Shown: positions 27,148 through 36,815, numbered from the stretch's first letter. The stretch is DNA of 64,000 nucleotides from Pricia antarctica (GCF_900101815.1 NZ_FNAO01000005.1:372001-436000); one strand, 5' to 3'. Program-made: numbers and translations. Notes: generated by a model from the sequence alone, not told the origin.

Positions 27148-30138
27148 CTATGACTTTACCGCTTTTTTCGATTCTACTTTCTTGGTGGCCCCTATCTTGG
27201 TCGCGCTCGTCAAGGTATCGTACATGACCGGAGTCGCAATGAAAAGCGAAGAATAGGTACCTACGACAATACCCACAATCATAGCGAACATAAAACCGCG
27301 CAACGATTCGCCACCGAAAATGAATATGGCTATCAAAACGAACAAAGTGGTCAACGAGGTATTCAAGGTTCTACCCAACGTACTGTTCAAGGCTAAATTC
27401 GTGTTCTCACCGGCACGCCATCCCTTTTCAGCCACGATTTCACGAATACGGTCGAAGACGATCACGGTATCGTTCAACGAATATCCGATTACGGTTAGTA
27501 TTGCGGCAATGAAGGCCTGATCGATTTCCATATTAAAGGGCATTACCGTTCCGAACAATGAGAAGATACCCAATACGATTACCACATCGTGAAAAACCGC
27601 AACTACTGCCCCAAGGGAAAACTGCCACTTTCTAAAACGCAGCAATAAATAAAAGAACACTACGGCCAAAGATCCAATAATGGCCAAAAACGCATTGTTC
27701 TTAATGTCGTCAGCAATCGTAGGACCGACTTTTATCGATTGTAGGATACCGATCGACTTTCCACTGCTTCCCACTTTAAAATCCTGTAGGCTAGTGCCAT
27801 CGGGCAAGTATTTTTGTAGCGCATTAAAGAGTTTGGACTGAATTTCATTGTCCACTTCAATACCTTCCACATCGACCTTGTATGGCGTAGTAATCTTTAT
27901 CTGGTTCGCATCGCCAAACGTCTTGACATTGGTACCGCTACCGAAAACATCGTTCAGTTCCGAAGCGATTTCAGAGGGGTTCACTATTTTCTCGAAACGC
28001 ACTTGGTACGAACGACCGCCTACAAAGTCAACACCTTGCTGCAAGCCATTGGTCGCCAACGAGAATACGGCAATAGCCAACATGATTAGGGAGAATACGT
28101 AGGCAATCTTTCTTTTACTCAAGAAGTCGATGTTGACGTTCTTAAACAAGTTCTTGGTGATGGCCGTAGAGAAATCCAACCGCTTTGATTTTCCGCCGAT
28201 ATACCAGTCTACCAATAAACGTGTGATAAAGATGGCGGTGAACAGCGAAGTTAGTATACCAATAATCAAAGTAGTCGCGAAACCTTTTATAGGCCCCGAT
28301 CCGAATACGAAAAGGATTATCGCGGTTAGTCCCGTGGTAATGTTTGCATCCAAAATAGAAGAAAGCGCATTGCCGAAACCGTCGGCGACCGCTTGGGATT
28401 TTCCTTTGCCCTTGGCCAGCTCCTCTTTGATCCGTTCAAAGATAAGTACGTTGGCATCTACCGACATACCAATGGTCAAGACGATACCGGCGATACCGGG
28501 CAGCGTAAGCACGGCGCCCAAACTGGTCAACACCCCGAATATTAAAAGGATGTTCAACAAGAGGGCAATGTCAGCAAAAACACCCGCCTTACCATAATAA
28601 AAAATCATCCAAAGTAATACGAAAATCATGGCGATGGCGAAGGACGTAAATCCGCTATCAATAGCCTCCTGACCTAGCGACGGACCAACAACTTCCGACT
28701 GTATGATATCTGCCGAAGCTGGTAATTTACCGGCGCGCAGTACGTTGGCGATATCTTTGGTCTCGTTGACCGTGAAAGAACCGGTTATTTCAGTTCTACC
28801 ACCTGATATGACGCCCCTTGCACCTGGCGCAGTATACACTTTATTATCTAAAACAATAGCGATACCGGTTTGATTATTGAAGGAATCTCCGGTGAGCTTT
28901 TCCCACTCCTTGGCACCGCGGGTATTCATGGCCATGGTCACGATGGGCCGTCCATTTTGAAATTCGTCCCTGGCATCGGTCACCACATCACCGCCCATAC
29001 GCGGGGTACCTTCCCTATTGGATTTTACGGCGAATAGCGAGGCGACCTCGGAACCTTCCGAAGGTCGTTCCCATAGAAATTTTACGAATTGCAGGCTTGC
29101 CGGAAGCAATCTGCGGATTTCCCTTTTTCTTAGCAATGCACCGACTTCCGCTGTATCTTGCACTGCCGCAAGACCTACGGCATAACTTCCGGTCTGGCCG
29201 AGCTGAAATTTGTCAAAAAGCGGGTTCTGCCCAGGTGCGACATCCAAGGAATCTTGGGATACGTCGGACAATAGGGAATCAAGCTCGGATTCTTGCTTCG
29301 CAGGCTTTTGTTGCGTGGCCGTAGTGTCGACCATTGATTTCAACTTTTCATTGGCCTGAAAAAAGAAGCCTTGTAATTCTTGGTTAGTTGGCTGATAGGT
29401 TTCCCAAAACTCCAATTCCGCCGTACTTGAAAGCAGGTCTTGTGCACGGGCAATATCCCGGGCACCTGGTAGTTCGACCAAAATTCGACCTGAATTGCCC
29501 TCCCGCTGAATATTAGGCTGGGTCACCCCGAAACCGTCAATACGCTCACGCAATACCTCAAAAGCGGACACCACGGATTCATCGATTTTTCTTCGGATGA
29601 TAGGCTTGACCTCTTCATCGCCCATTTGAAAGTTAATTTCACTACTCAGGCTCTTATTGGCAAAAATATCGGGGGAGGCCAATTTGCTATCGCCTTTGAT
29701 CTTGTCCCACGCCTCGAAAAACAGCTCTACATAGGTATCATCACTATTTTTAGAAGCCGCATCCGCATCGGCCAAAGCCTTGTTGAAAACGGGATTTTTA
29801 GAGCCGTTAGCCAATCCCTTTAAAATATCCTTTACAGAAATCTGCAGGGTAACGTTGATACCTCCTTTAAGATCGAGCCCTTTATTAAGCTCCTTTTTCT
29901 TGGCCTCGTTGTAGTTCGTAAACCCAAAAACGGTCTGGTCTCCGATGGAGTCCAAATACCGGGTTTCCAGTTCTTGCCGCTTGGTTACATAATCTTCCTC
30001 ACTTTCCGGAACGCTATTAATAGCGTAGGTTTTGGCATCGCTTTCAAACTTGTCGCCGATAAATGTGTAGGATAATTGATAGATGCTCACTAGCCCGAAC
30101 AAAAGGGCGAAAAGCTTTATAAGTCCTTTATTTTGCAT
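27148..30138 (-). CDS. secDF: fused protein translocase subunit SecDF
   Basis: The proton-driven accessory of SecYEG. The 996-residue fusion combines SecD (N-terminal TM, large periplasmic P1 domain with LKGGINVTL-type motif, then five TM helices with GMSVDANVLIFERIKEEL) and SecF (second half, with DFVGGRSYQVRFE and SLNDTVIVFDRIRE). The reading frame is open for 24 more codons upstream, but ATG 30138 (MQNKGLIKLFALLFG) puts the first TM at the N-terminus and leaves room for the TATATTTG promoter at 30178. SecDF fusion is usual in Bacteroidota. Confidence 0.96.
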   Translation of the reverse strand: MQNKGLIKLFALLFGLVSIYQLSYTFIGDKFESDAKTYAINSVPESEEDYVTKRQELETRYLDSIGDQTVFGFTNYNEAKKKELNKGLDLKGGINVTLQISVKDILKGLANGSKNPVFNKALADADAASKNSDDTYVELFFEAWDKIKGDSKLASPDIFANKSLSSEINFQMGDEEVKPIIRRKIDESVVSAFEVLRERIDGFGVTQPNIQREGNSGRILVELPGARDIARAQDLLSSTAELEFWETYQPTNQELQGFFFQANEKLKSMVDTTATQQKPAKQESELDSLLSDVSQDSLDVAPGQNPLFDKFQLGQTGSYAVGLAAVQDTAEVGALLRKREIRRLLPASLQFVKFLWERPSEGSEVASLFAVKSNREGTPRMGGDVVTDARDEFQNGRPIVTMAMNTRGAKEWEKLTGDSFNNQTGIAIVLDNKVYTAPGARGVISGGRTEITGSFTVNETKDIANVLRAGKLPASADIIQSEVVGPSLGQEAIDSGFTSFAIAMIFVLLWMIFYYGKAGVFADIALLLNILLIFGVLTSLGAVLTLPGIAGIVLTIGMSVDANVLIFERIKEELAKGKGKSQAVADGFGNALSSILDANITTGLTAIILFVFGSGPIKGFATTLIIGILTSLFTAIFITRLLVDWYIGGKSKRLDFSTAITKNLFKNVNIDFLSKRKIAYVFSLIMLAIAVFSLATNGLQQGVDFVGGRSYQVRFEKIVNPSEIASELNDVFGSGTNVKTFGDANQIKITTPYKVDVEGIEVDNEIQSKLFNALQKYLPDGTSLQDFKVGSSGKSIGILQSIKVGPTIADDIKNNAFLAIIGSLAVVFFYLLLRFRKWQFSLGAVVAVFHDVVIVLGIFSLFGTVMPFNMEIDQAFIAAILTVIGYSLNDTVIVFDRIREIVAEKGWRAGENTNLALNSTLGRTLNTSLTTLFVLIAIFIFGGESLRGFMFAMIVGIVVGTYSSLFIATPVMYDTLTSATKIGATKKVESKKAVKS

Positions 30139-30177
30139 TGGTTGTGTAAATTTGTGGGTACTTTTTCTTACAGCGTG

Positions 30178-30185
30178 CAAATATA
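30178..30185 (-). promoter_or_regulatory. -7 box (TATATTTG) for secDF
   Basis: Exact TAnnTTTG on the minus strand, about 40 bases before the chosen secDF ATG. A TTG lies 22 bases upstream of it, slightly long for the -33 element. It lies inside the region that a longer secDF ORF would cover, supporting the shorter start. Confidence 0.5.
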
Positions 30186-30354
30186 TGGATTTTCCAAACG
30201 GATTGGGCAATATATTCGGGAGTTATTGCAAAGGAAAAATCATAGACCGCTGCACTTTGACAAGCGCGGTGAATCTGCCATTAGAAGCAGGACTCATGCC
30301 AAGCATCTCGAAAAAATCTAGCTATACAGGGAAACAGCAAGGGTTGAAAATGAA

Positions 30355-30389
30355 AACATCCGCAGCGAATTGCTTCTTTTGCGGATGTT
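30355..30389 (-). terminator. Hairpin terminator of mdh
   Basis: AACATCCGCA (30355-30364) pairs with TGCGGATGTT (30380-30389) around a 15-base loop. On the minus strand it is followed by TTTCATTTTC. It lies about 70 bases past the mdh stop. Confidence 0.6.
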
Positions 30390-30390
30390 A

Positions 30391-30456
30391 TTTTAAAAGG
30401 ATGTTACCTTTAAAGGATAATGATTTTAAAGGGTATTGACTATAAAGGATGTTAAC
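30391..30456. repeat. Four imperfect 16-bp direct repeats
   Basis: Successive units TTTTAAAAGGATGTTACC, TTTAAAGGATAATGA, TTTTAAAGGGTATTGA and CTATAAAGGATGTTAAC share the core TAAAGGATnnTGA. They sit immediately downstream of the mdh stop codon. Whether they arose by slippage or bind a protein cannot be decided. Confidence 0.5.
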
Positions 30457-30459
30457 TTG

Positions 30460-31386
30460 TCACAGCTCTAGAAGTGCGTTGGTTTTTTTAACCCCTTCCG
30501 CACTTTCCTGCATTTTAGCTTTCTCGGCATCGCTAAGTGGGATAGTGACGATTTTTTCGATACCCCCGCGGCCCAAAATCACGGGTACACCGATACAGAT
30601 ATCGTCAAGATCGTATTCCCCTTCCAATAGGGTGGAACAGGGAAATAGTTTCTTTTGGTCGCAGGCAATGGCCTGTACCAAGCCGGACACCGCCGCCCCG
30701 GGCGCATACCAGGCACTAGTACCTAAAAGCTTGGTCAAGGTCGCCCCGCCTACTTTCGTATCTTCGGCCACTTGCTGTAAACGGTCTTCCGACAAAAATT
30801 CAGATACCTTAATACTATTTCGGGTCGCGTGCGAGGTGAGCGGCACCATTCCCGTATCGCTATGTCCACCAATGACCATACCGTCGATATCCGATATCGG
30901 CGCCTCCATGGCTTCCGCCAATCGATACTTAAAACGAGCACTATCAAGAGCGCCGCCCATGCCGATAATCTTGTTTTTAGGAAGTCCGGTTGTCTTATGA
31001 ACCAGATACGTCATCGTATCCATAGGATTGCTCACTACGATCAGGGTAACGTCGGGAGAATACTTTACAAGATTCGAGGCGACAGTCTTTACTATGCCCG
31101 CATTGATTCCGATCAATTCCTCTCGGGTCATACCCGGTTTTCTGGGGATACCAGAGGTGATTACGGCAATGGCACTATCTGCCGTTTTGGAATAGTCATC
31201 GGTAACGCCAGTGATTTTCGTATCGAACCCGTTCAACGATGCGGTCTGCATCAAGTCCATGGCCTTACCTTCGGCGTAGCCTTCCTTGATATCCAACAAA
31301 ACGACCTCGGCCGCAAAATTCTTGATGGCAATATACTCCGCGCAACTTGCGCCTACGGCTCCTGCCCCTACTACGGTTACTTTCAT
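30460..31386 (-). CDS. mdh: malate dehydrogenase
   Basis: NAD-dependent oxidation of malate to oxaloacetate in the TCA cycle. The 308-residue protein is of the LDH-like MDH type (as in Chlorobi/Bacteroidota). It shows VVGAGAVGASCAEY (a variant of GxGxxG), ITSGIPRKPGMTREEL with the two active-site arginines' loop, VSNPMDT, the IGMGGALDSARF region and the proton-relay histidine in IGGHSDTGMVPL. A TATTTTTG box lies 51 bases upstream. Monocistronic. Confidence 0.96.
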   Translation of the reverse strand: MKVTVVGAGAVGASCAEYIAIKNFAAEVVLLDIKEGYAEGKAMDLMQTASLNGFDTKITGVTDDYSKTADSAIAVITSGIPRKPGMTREELIGINAGIVKTVASNLVKYSPDVTLIVVSNPMDTMTYLVHKTTGLPKNKIIGMGGALDSARFKYRLAEAMEAPISDIDGMVIGGHSDTGMVPLTSHATRNSIKVSEFLSEDRLQQVAEDTKVGGATLTKLLGTSAWYAPGAAVSGLVQAIACDQKKLFPCSTLLEGEYDLDDICIGVPVILGRGGIEKIVTIPLSDAEKAKMQESAEGVKKTNALLEL

Positions 31387-31436
31387 GTGTATGAGTTATA
31401 GTTATTAATGAACTGATTATTTAAAATCGAGGTTTC

Positions 31437-31444
31437 CAAAAATA
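31437..31444 (-). promoter_or_regulatory. -7 box (TATTTTTG) for mdh
   Basis: Exact TAnnTTTG on the minus strand, 51 bases before the mdh ATG. No clear TTG -33 element. Confidence 0.4.
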
Positions 31445-31655
31445 ATCATTCTCCTTCTAAAAGTCCGATGAAATGCCCATAATTCTGTTTTCAGATTTTA
31501 AATGCTGTTCGATGAACTGCAGCAGTTGTTAAAGAAATTTACCGTTCAACGAATAATGGTCCAACCTACGAACCATACATCGAATTTAAGCAATAGCGGA
31601 CGGCTGTTAGGCGTTCTTTTCATATGAATGTCCAAATCCCCAAAAAACCTGCACA

Positions 31656-32030
31656 GTGAAAAAGCTTTTTTCCCTATTGGCCATTATCGGTATCGTTTTG
31701 GCCAGTAACTGTTCCCGAATTCCCGAAAACAACAATCCCATCATCGGGATTTGGTCCGATGTGGAAGTGTCGGAAGCTACAACGGCTGCAAAAAAAAAGA
31801 CCCTTCGACAAGAATGGATTTTTAACGATGCCTATTTGGGTCGGTACCATCAAAAAACCAATGGCAGCATCACCTTCAAAACGGATTTTCGTTGGACATA
31901 TGAAAACGACGCCTATACCATTACGTATCCCGGCACCGATATGGAAGAAGAAACAGTATCCATGCAAAGTGGCGATGATGCTTCGATGCTTGCCGATACC
32001 GAAGGAAATGTCATGGCCACAAGAGAATAA
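31656..32030 (+). CDS. small hypothetical lipoprotein
   Basis: A 124-residue exported protein that must start at GTG 31656; the upstream ATGs are out of frame. The signal peptide MKKLFSLLAIIGIVLASNC ends with Asn at -1 of the lipobox, which is atypical, so lipidation is likely but not certain. The remainder (IGIWSDVEVSE, RQEWIFNDAYLGRYHQ, FRWTYENDAYTITYPG) reads like a lipocalin-like beta-barrel of the small Bacteroidota type. No partner genes: flanked by divergent mdh and convergent gyrB with a strong bidirectional terminator. Confidence 0.7.
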   Translation: MKKLFSLLAIIGIVLASNCSRIPENNNPIIGIWSDVEVSEATTAAKKKTLRQEWIFNDAYLGRYHQKTNGSITFKTDFRWTYENDAYTITYPGTDMEEETVSMQSGDDASMLADTEGNVMATRE

Positions 32031-32078
32031 CATTACTTTACACAGGACCCTAGTCAAGTCCTAATTTTCAAATACGCT

Positions 32079-32110
32079 AAAAGCCGAGGTCATTTAGACC
32101 TCGGCTTTTT
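32079..32110. terminator. Bidirectional terminator between 31656 gene and gyrB
   Basis: AAAAGCCGAGGTC (32079-32091) pairs perfectly with GACCTCGGCTTTT (32097-32109) across a 5-base loop, with A and T flanks. Serves both convergent genes. Confidence 0.92.
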
Positions 32111-32147
32111 AAATTCCTATCTTTTGAAAGTAAACGAATTGGCTTAC

Positions 32148-34166
32148 CTACGCATCAATATTCGCATACTTTGCATTTTTCTCGATAAACTCCCTTCGTG
32201 GGGGTACCTCGTCACCCATCAACATGCTGAAAACGCGATCGGTTTCGGTAGCGTTATCAATGGTAATCTGGCGCAAGATCCGGAAATCGGGGTCCATGGT
32301 GGTGTCCCATAATTGTTCGGCGTTCATTTCCCCCAAACCTTTGTAGCGCTGTATGCTGACGCCGCCGCTGTAACTGTCAGCAATCTCGTCGCGCTCTTTG
32401 TCAGACCAGGCGTAGCGTTTTTTGGCTCCCTTTTTGACCAAATAAAGGGGCGGAGTAGCGATATACACATGTCCGCCTTCCACCAATTCGCGCATATAGC
32501 GGAAAAAGAAGGTCAGGATCAAGGTTTCGATATGGCTACCATCGACATCGGCATCACACATGATGACTACCTTGTGATAGCGTAGCTTATCGAGGTTGAG
32601 GGCCTTGCTGTCCTCTTCGGTACCGATGGTCACGCCCAGGGCCGTATAGATGTTCTTGATTTCCTCGTTTTCGAAGACCTTGTGGGTCATGGCCTTTTCG
32701 ACGTTCAATATTTTTCCCCGTAAGGGAAGAATGGCCTGAAACTTTCGGTCGCGTCCCATTTTTGCAGTACCGCCCGCGGAATCTCCCTCCACGAGAAACA
32801 CCTCGCAATTGACGGGATCTTGATCGGAGCAATCGGAGAGTTTTCCAGGCAGTCCCCCGATGCTCATCACCGTTTTTCGCTGTACCATTTCGCGGGCCTT
32901 CGTGGCCGCATGCCGTGCCTGCGCCGCTAAAATCACTTTTTGTACGATGACCTTGGCATCATCGGGATGTTCCTCCAAATAATTGGTCAACATCTCCGAA
33001 ACGGCTTGGCTGACCGCCGAGGACACTTCGCGGTTGCCCAATTTCGTTTTGGTCTGGCCCTCGAATTGGGGCTCCCCTACTTTCACGGATACGATGGCAG
33101 TAAGGCCCTCCCTAAAATCATCGCCCTGTACCTCGAATTTTAATTTATCAAGCATACCAGAGGCATCGGCATATTTTTTCAGGGTAGTCGTCAATCCCCT
33201 TCTAAAACCCGAAAGGTGGGTTCCGCCTTCGTGGGTATTGATATTGTTGACATAGGAATGCAAATTTTCAACATAGCTATCGTTATAGATCATGGCGACC
33301 TCGACGGGAATATCGTTCTTTTCCCCTTCCATCGCGATGACTTCCTTTATTAAGGGATTTCGGGTAGCATCTAAAAACCGGATGAATTCCTTTAGACCTT
33401 CATCGGAATAAAAAACTTCGGAAACAAATTCGCCATCATCTTCCTTTTGACGCCGGTCGGTTATCGTAATGGTGACACCTTTGTTCAAAAAGGAGAGTTC
33501 GCGCATACGATTGGAAAGGGTTTCGTAACTATACTCTATGGTCTGTTTGAAAATATCCGTATCGGGATGGAAAGTGACTTCCGTACCTCTTTCGGTGGTC
33601 TCACCCACACTTTTTACGGGATATAGGGACTTTCCCCTTGAATACTCCTGCTCCCAAATTTTACCATCGCGATAGACCGTTGCTTTCAGGTTATCGGAAA
33701 GTGCGTTGACAACGGATACCCCGACACCGTGCAATCCACCGGAAACCTTATAGGAATCCTTATCGAATTTACCGCCGGCCCCGATTTTGGTCATAACCAC
33801 TTCAAGGGCGGAAATCCCTTCTTTTTTATGTAGGTCAACTGGGATACCACGGCCGTTATCACGTGTGGTAATCGAATTATCCTCATTAATAATGACACTG
33901 ATGGTGTCACAATGTCCGCCCATGGCCTCATCGATGGAGTTATCGACCACCTCGTAGACCAAATGGTGCAAACCGCGAACGCCTACGTCACCGATATACA
34001 TCGAAGGGCGCATGCGCACGTGTTCCATGCCCTCAAGGGCCTGAATGCTATCTGCGGAATATTCTTTGGGTAGTATAATTTCGTTCCTATCGGAAATTTC
34101 TTGGGGCTCTTGTCCGGAACCATTTTCTTCGTTCAACTCTTCTTCGTTATTCGGTTCTTCGCTCAT
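32148..34166 (-). CDS. gyrB: DNA gyrase subunit B
   Basis: ATPase subunit of gyrase, which supercoils DNA. The 672-residue protein has the GHKL ATPase domain (MRPSMYIGDVGVRGLHHLVYEV split by the ATP lid; NGRGIPVD; GGLHGVGVSVVNALS), the transducer domain, the Toprim domain with EGDSAGGTAKMGRDR and DADVDGSHI, and the C-terminal QRYKGLGEMNAEQL. The N-terminal ~30 residues are acidic and specific (EEPNNEEELNEENGSGQE). Length and the GEMNAEQLWDTTMDP sequence point to GyrB, not ParE. Its promoter box lies against the asnB terminator hairpin. Confidence 0.95.
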   Translation of the reverse strand: MSEEPNNEEELNEENGSGQEPQEISDRNEIILPKEYSADSIQALEGMEHVRMRPSMYIGDVGVRGLHHLVYEVVDNSIDEAMGGHCDTISVIINEDNSITTRDNGRGIPVDLHKKEGISALEVVMTKIGAGGKFDKDSYKVSGGLHGVGVSVVNALSDNLKATVYRDGKIWEQEYSRGKSLYPVKSVGETTERGTEVTFHPDTDIFKQTIEYSYETLSNRMRELSFLNKGVTITITDRRQKEDDGEFVSEVFYSDEGLKEFIRFLDATRNPLIKEVIAMEGEKNDIPVEVAMIYNDSYVENLHSYVNNINTHEGGTHLSGFRRGLTTTLKKYADASGMLDKLKFEVQGDDFREGLTAIVSVKVGEPQFEGQTKTKLGNREVSSAVSQAVSEMLTNYLEEHPDDAKVIVQKVILAAQARHAATKAREMVQRKTVMSIGGLPGKLSDCSDQDPVNCEVFLVEGDSAGGTAKMGRDRKFQAILPLRGKILNVEKAMTHKVFENEEIKNIYTALGVTIGTEEDSKALNLDKLRYHKVVIMCDADVDGSHIETLILTFFFRYMRELVEGGHVYIATPPLYLVKKGAKKRYAWSDKERDEIADSYSGGVSIQRYKGLGEMNAEQLWDTTMDPDFRILRQITIDNATETDRVFSMLMGDEVPPRREFIEKNAKYANIDA

Positions 34167-34206
34167 AGGATTTTAAGGTTGTTTCACACTAAATTCTGCA
34201 ATCCTA

Positions 34207-34214
34207 CAAATATA
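34207..34214 (-). promoter_or_regulatory. -7 box (TATATTTG) for gyrB
   Basis: Exact TAnnTTTG on the minus strand, 41 bases before the gyrB start. The expected -33 region coincides with the asnB terminator stem, so no TTG is present. Confidence 0.45.
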
Positions 34215-34217
34215 CGC

Positions 34218-34242
34218 AAAACCCTATGAAACATAGGGTTTT
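34218..34242 (-). terminator. Hairpin terminator of asnB
   Basis: AAAACCCTATG (34218-34228) and CATAGGGTTTT (34232-34242) form a perfect 11-bp stem with a 3-base loop, about 50 bases past the asnB stop and only 3 bases from the gyrB -7 box. Confidence 0.75.
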
Positions 34243-34292
34243 GGGATATCGAATAGCTTCGAAGTTATCAACAAAAAATGTGGAAAAAGTAG

Positions 34293-35963
34293 CTATTTCT
34301 CATAGGCATCGGCATGCACTTTGGCCACTGCCCTACCCGATGGGTCGTTCATATTCTTAAAAGCTTCGTCCCATTCCAGCGCAATCTGTGTACTACAGGC
34401 TACCGAGGCTTCCTGAGGTACGCATAAGGCAGCGGCGTCAGAGGGGAAATGCGATTCAAAAATCGAACGGTAGTAGTATTCTTCTTTTGAGGTCGGGGTC
34501 TGTAAAGGATAGCGAAACTTGGCGCTGGCCATTTGCTCATCGGACACTTCTTCTTTGACGACCTCTTTTAAGGTGTCTATCCAACTGTAGCCCACACCGT
34601 CGGAGAACTGCTCTTTTTGGCGCCAGGCCACACTTTCGGGCAGCATATCCTCAAAAGCCTTCCGCACGACCCATTTTTCCATACGCTCCCCGTTGATTAA
34701 TTTGTCCTTCGGATTGATGCGCATGGCAACGTCCATAAACTCCTTGTCCAAAAAGGGTACGCGGCCTTCGATGCCCCAAGCGGCCAAGGATTTGTTGGCC
34801 CGCAGGCAATCGTACATGTGTAGCTTACTCAACTTCCGTACGGTCTCTTCATGGAATTCCTTATCGTTCGGGGCCTTGTGAAAATACAGATATCCCCCGA
34901 AAAGCTCGTCCGCACCCTCTCCGGAAAGTACCATTTTTATACCCATGGATTTGATGACGCGCGCCATCAAATACATCGGTGTTGAAGCGCGGATCGTGGT
35001 GATATCATAGGTTTCCAAGTTGTAGACGACATCCTTTATAGCGTCCAGACCTTCTTGTATCGTGAACTTGATTTCGTGGTGCACTGTGCCGATGTGATCG
35101 GCCACTTTTTGTGCCGCGGCCAAATCGGGCGAACCCTCCAAGCCTACGGAAAAGGAGTGCAATTGCGGCCACCAGGCATCCGCAGTATCATCGGATTCGA
35201 TACGCTTTTGGGCATATTTTTTGGCAATGGCCGAGGTGACGGAAGAATCCAATCCACCGGAAAGTAACACCCCATAAGGCACATCGGACATCAGCTGACG
35301 GTGCACGGCGGCTTCCAAGGCTTCTTTAATTTCCTGTATACTGGTCTCGTTATCTTTTACGGCATCATATTCCATCCAATCTCTTGAATACCATTTTTTA
35401 AATTCCCCATCGCTACTGTGCATATAATGTCCCGGAGGAAAAAGCTGGATTTTGGTACAGGTGCCTTCCAAAGCCTTCAATTCAGAAGCCACGTAAAAGG
35501 TACCGTGCTTATCCCATCCTATATATAATGGGATGATACCCATGTGATCACGGGCAATGAAATATTCCTCTTTTTCGGTATCGTAAATGGCAAAACCGAA
35601 GATACCGTTCATCTCATCGAGAAAATCAGCTCCTTTTTTCTGGTACAAGGCGAGAATGACCTCACAATCGGATTCCGTTTGAAAATCATAGTTGCCCTCG
35701 AACTGCCTTCGCAATTCCCTGTGGTTATAAATTTCACCGTTCGCGGCAAGGACCAACTTTTTGTCCGGACTGAACAAAGGCTGCTTTCCGGAAGCCGGAT
35801 CCACAATGGCCAGACGTTCATGGGCCATTAACGCCTTTTCATCGGCAAAGATTCCGCTCCAATCCGGACCACGGTGCCTTACTTTTTTTGACATTTCCAA
35901 GAGTTGTGGCCGTAAGACCTCACTACTTTGTTTTATATCGAATGCACATACAATTCCACACAT
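34293..35963 (-). CDS. asnB: glutamine-hydrolysing asparagine synthetase B
   Basis: Makes asparagine from aspartate, ATP and glutamine. The 556-residue protein has an N-terminal Ntn glutaminase domain with the nucleophile Cys2 (MCGIVCAFD), RLAIVDP and NGEIYNH. The C-terminal synthetase domain has the PP-loop LSGGLDSS near 235, SGEGADELFGGYLYFHKAP and the KLHMYDCLRANKS region. Transcribed upstream of gyrB but separated by a terminator. A CATCTTTGC sequence (one mismatch to the -7 box) lies near 35991. Confidence 0.95.
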   Translation of the reverse strand: MCGIVCAFDIKQSSEVLRPQLLEMSKKVRHRGPDWSGIFADEKALMAHERLAIVDPASGKQPLFSPDKKLVLAANGEIYNHRELRRQFEGNYDFQTESDCEVILALYQKKGADFLDEMNGIFGFAIYDTEKEEYFIARDHMGIIPLYIGWDKHGTFYVASELKALEGTCTKIQLFPPGHYMHSSDGEFKKWYSRDWMEYDAVKDNETSIQEIKEALEAAVHRQLMSDVPYGVLLSGGLDSSVTSAIAKKYAQKRIESDDTADAWWPQLHSFSVGLEGSPDLAAAQKVADHIGTVHHEIKFTIQEGLDAIKDVVYNLETYDITTIRASTPMYLMARVIKSMGIKMVLSGEGADELFGGYLYFHKAPNDKEFHEETVRKLSKLHMYDCLRANKSLAAWGIEGRVPFLDKEFMDVAMRINPKDKLINGERMEKWVVRKAFEDMLPESVAWRQKEQFSDGVGYSWIDTLKEVVKEEVSDEQMASAKFRYPLQTPTSKEEYYYRSIFESHFPSDAAALCVPQEASVACSTQIALEWDEAFKNMNDPSGRAVAKVHADAYEK

Positions 35964-36090
35964 GACTTTTTATTTATTTTAATTTCTAGGCAAAGATGTT
36001 GTTTATGCTTCTGATATCAAACCCATACTCTATTATTAATTACTAATCATCCATTATTCATTTCTTATTATAGAAATTTGTAACCCATAG

Positions 36091-36098
36091 TAACTTTG
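36091..36098 (+). promoter_or_regulatory. Possible -7 box (TAACTTTG) for the DUF2911 gene
   Basis: Exact TAnnTTTG match on the plus strand in the 283-base gap, about 150 bases before the DUF2911 start, so the leader would be long. No -33 TTG at proper spacing. Confidence 0.3.
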
Positions 36099-36246
36099 AA
36101 TACGATATTTTGGAATGATTTGTAAGAAGCGTGAAATTTAACGAGTTTTTAGTATAGAAAATGGGGAAATCCAATTAGATTTAGCAGGAATAAAATTTAA
36201 TAATTTAATGACCCGGAAATGAATTCAGGGTGAATCAAACACAACT

Positions 36247-36792
36247 ATGAAAAAAGTATCTATTATCACCTTTATGGTATTCACATTGGCCTTTTCGACG
36301 GAGGCCTATGCACAGGAATTTAGCGGATTGGATAAGAGCCCTATGGATATGGCGGCTTTCCCAACCAGTTATAAAGAAGCGAATAAAACGATTCGCATCG
36401 TTTACAGCAGACCCCAACTCAAAGGAAGGTCTATGCAAGAACTTGCCCCTGAAGGAAAGGTTTGGCGAACCGGTGCCAACGAGGCGCCGGAAATTACGTT
36501 CTATAGCGATGTCAATTTCGGCGGAAAGGATATCAAGGCGGGTACCTATTCACTTTTCACTATACCCGGGCAAGGAGAGTGGACCGTTGCCCTGAACAAA
36601 AACCTCAACCAATGGGGTGCTTTTTCCTATGACGAAGGTGCCGATGTTGCCCGGGTCAAGGTTCCGAGCAGTTCCGATGGCAAGTCCTTGGAAGAATTCT
36701 CCATCGCCTTTAAAGAGGTTGACGGGGGTGCCCAAATGGTCATGGGATGGGACAAGACACGTGTCGCTGTGCCGATCATGATGAAAATGTAA
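36247..36792 (+). CDS. DUF2911 family exported protein
   Basis: A 181-residue protein with a cleavable signal peptide (ending STEAYAQ) and one DUF2911 domain: IRIVYSRPQLKGRSM, VWRTGANEAPEITF, GTYSLFTIPG and WTVALNKN. The family is common in Bacteroidota and of unknown function; it is periplasmic or secreted. A stand-alone gene with an intrinsic terminator directly downstream. Confidence 0.88.
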   Translation: MKKVSIITFMVFTLAFSTEAYAQEFSGLDKSPMDMAAFPTSYKEANKTIRIVYSRPQLKGRSMQELAPEGKVWRTGANEAPEITFYSDVNFGGKDIKAGTYSLFTIPGQGEWTVALNKNLNQWGAFSYDEGADVARVKVPSSSDGKSLEEFSIAFKEVDGGAQMVMGWDKTRVAVPIMMKM

Positions 36793-36815
36793 TTTCCTGA
36801 AACACCTATAATCGG

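Larger units (their letters stand above)
30139..30459. other. 321-bp gap between secDF and mdh
   Basis: It contains the secDF promoter box, the mdh terminator (30355-30389) and a run of four ~16-base imperfect direct repeats (30391-30456). No ORF in it is credible. Confidence 0.55.

Noticed and set aside
27148-30210. Longer secDF start at 30210
   Set aside because: The extra 24 residues are hydrophilic and unlike SecD N-termini, and a TATATTTG promoter box lies inside the extension.
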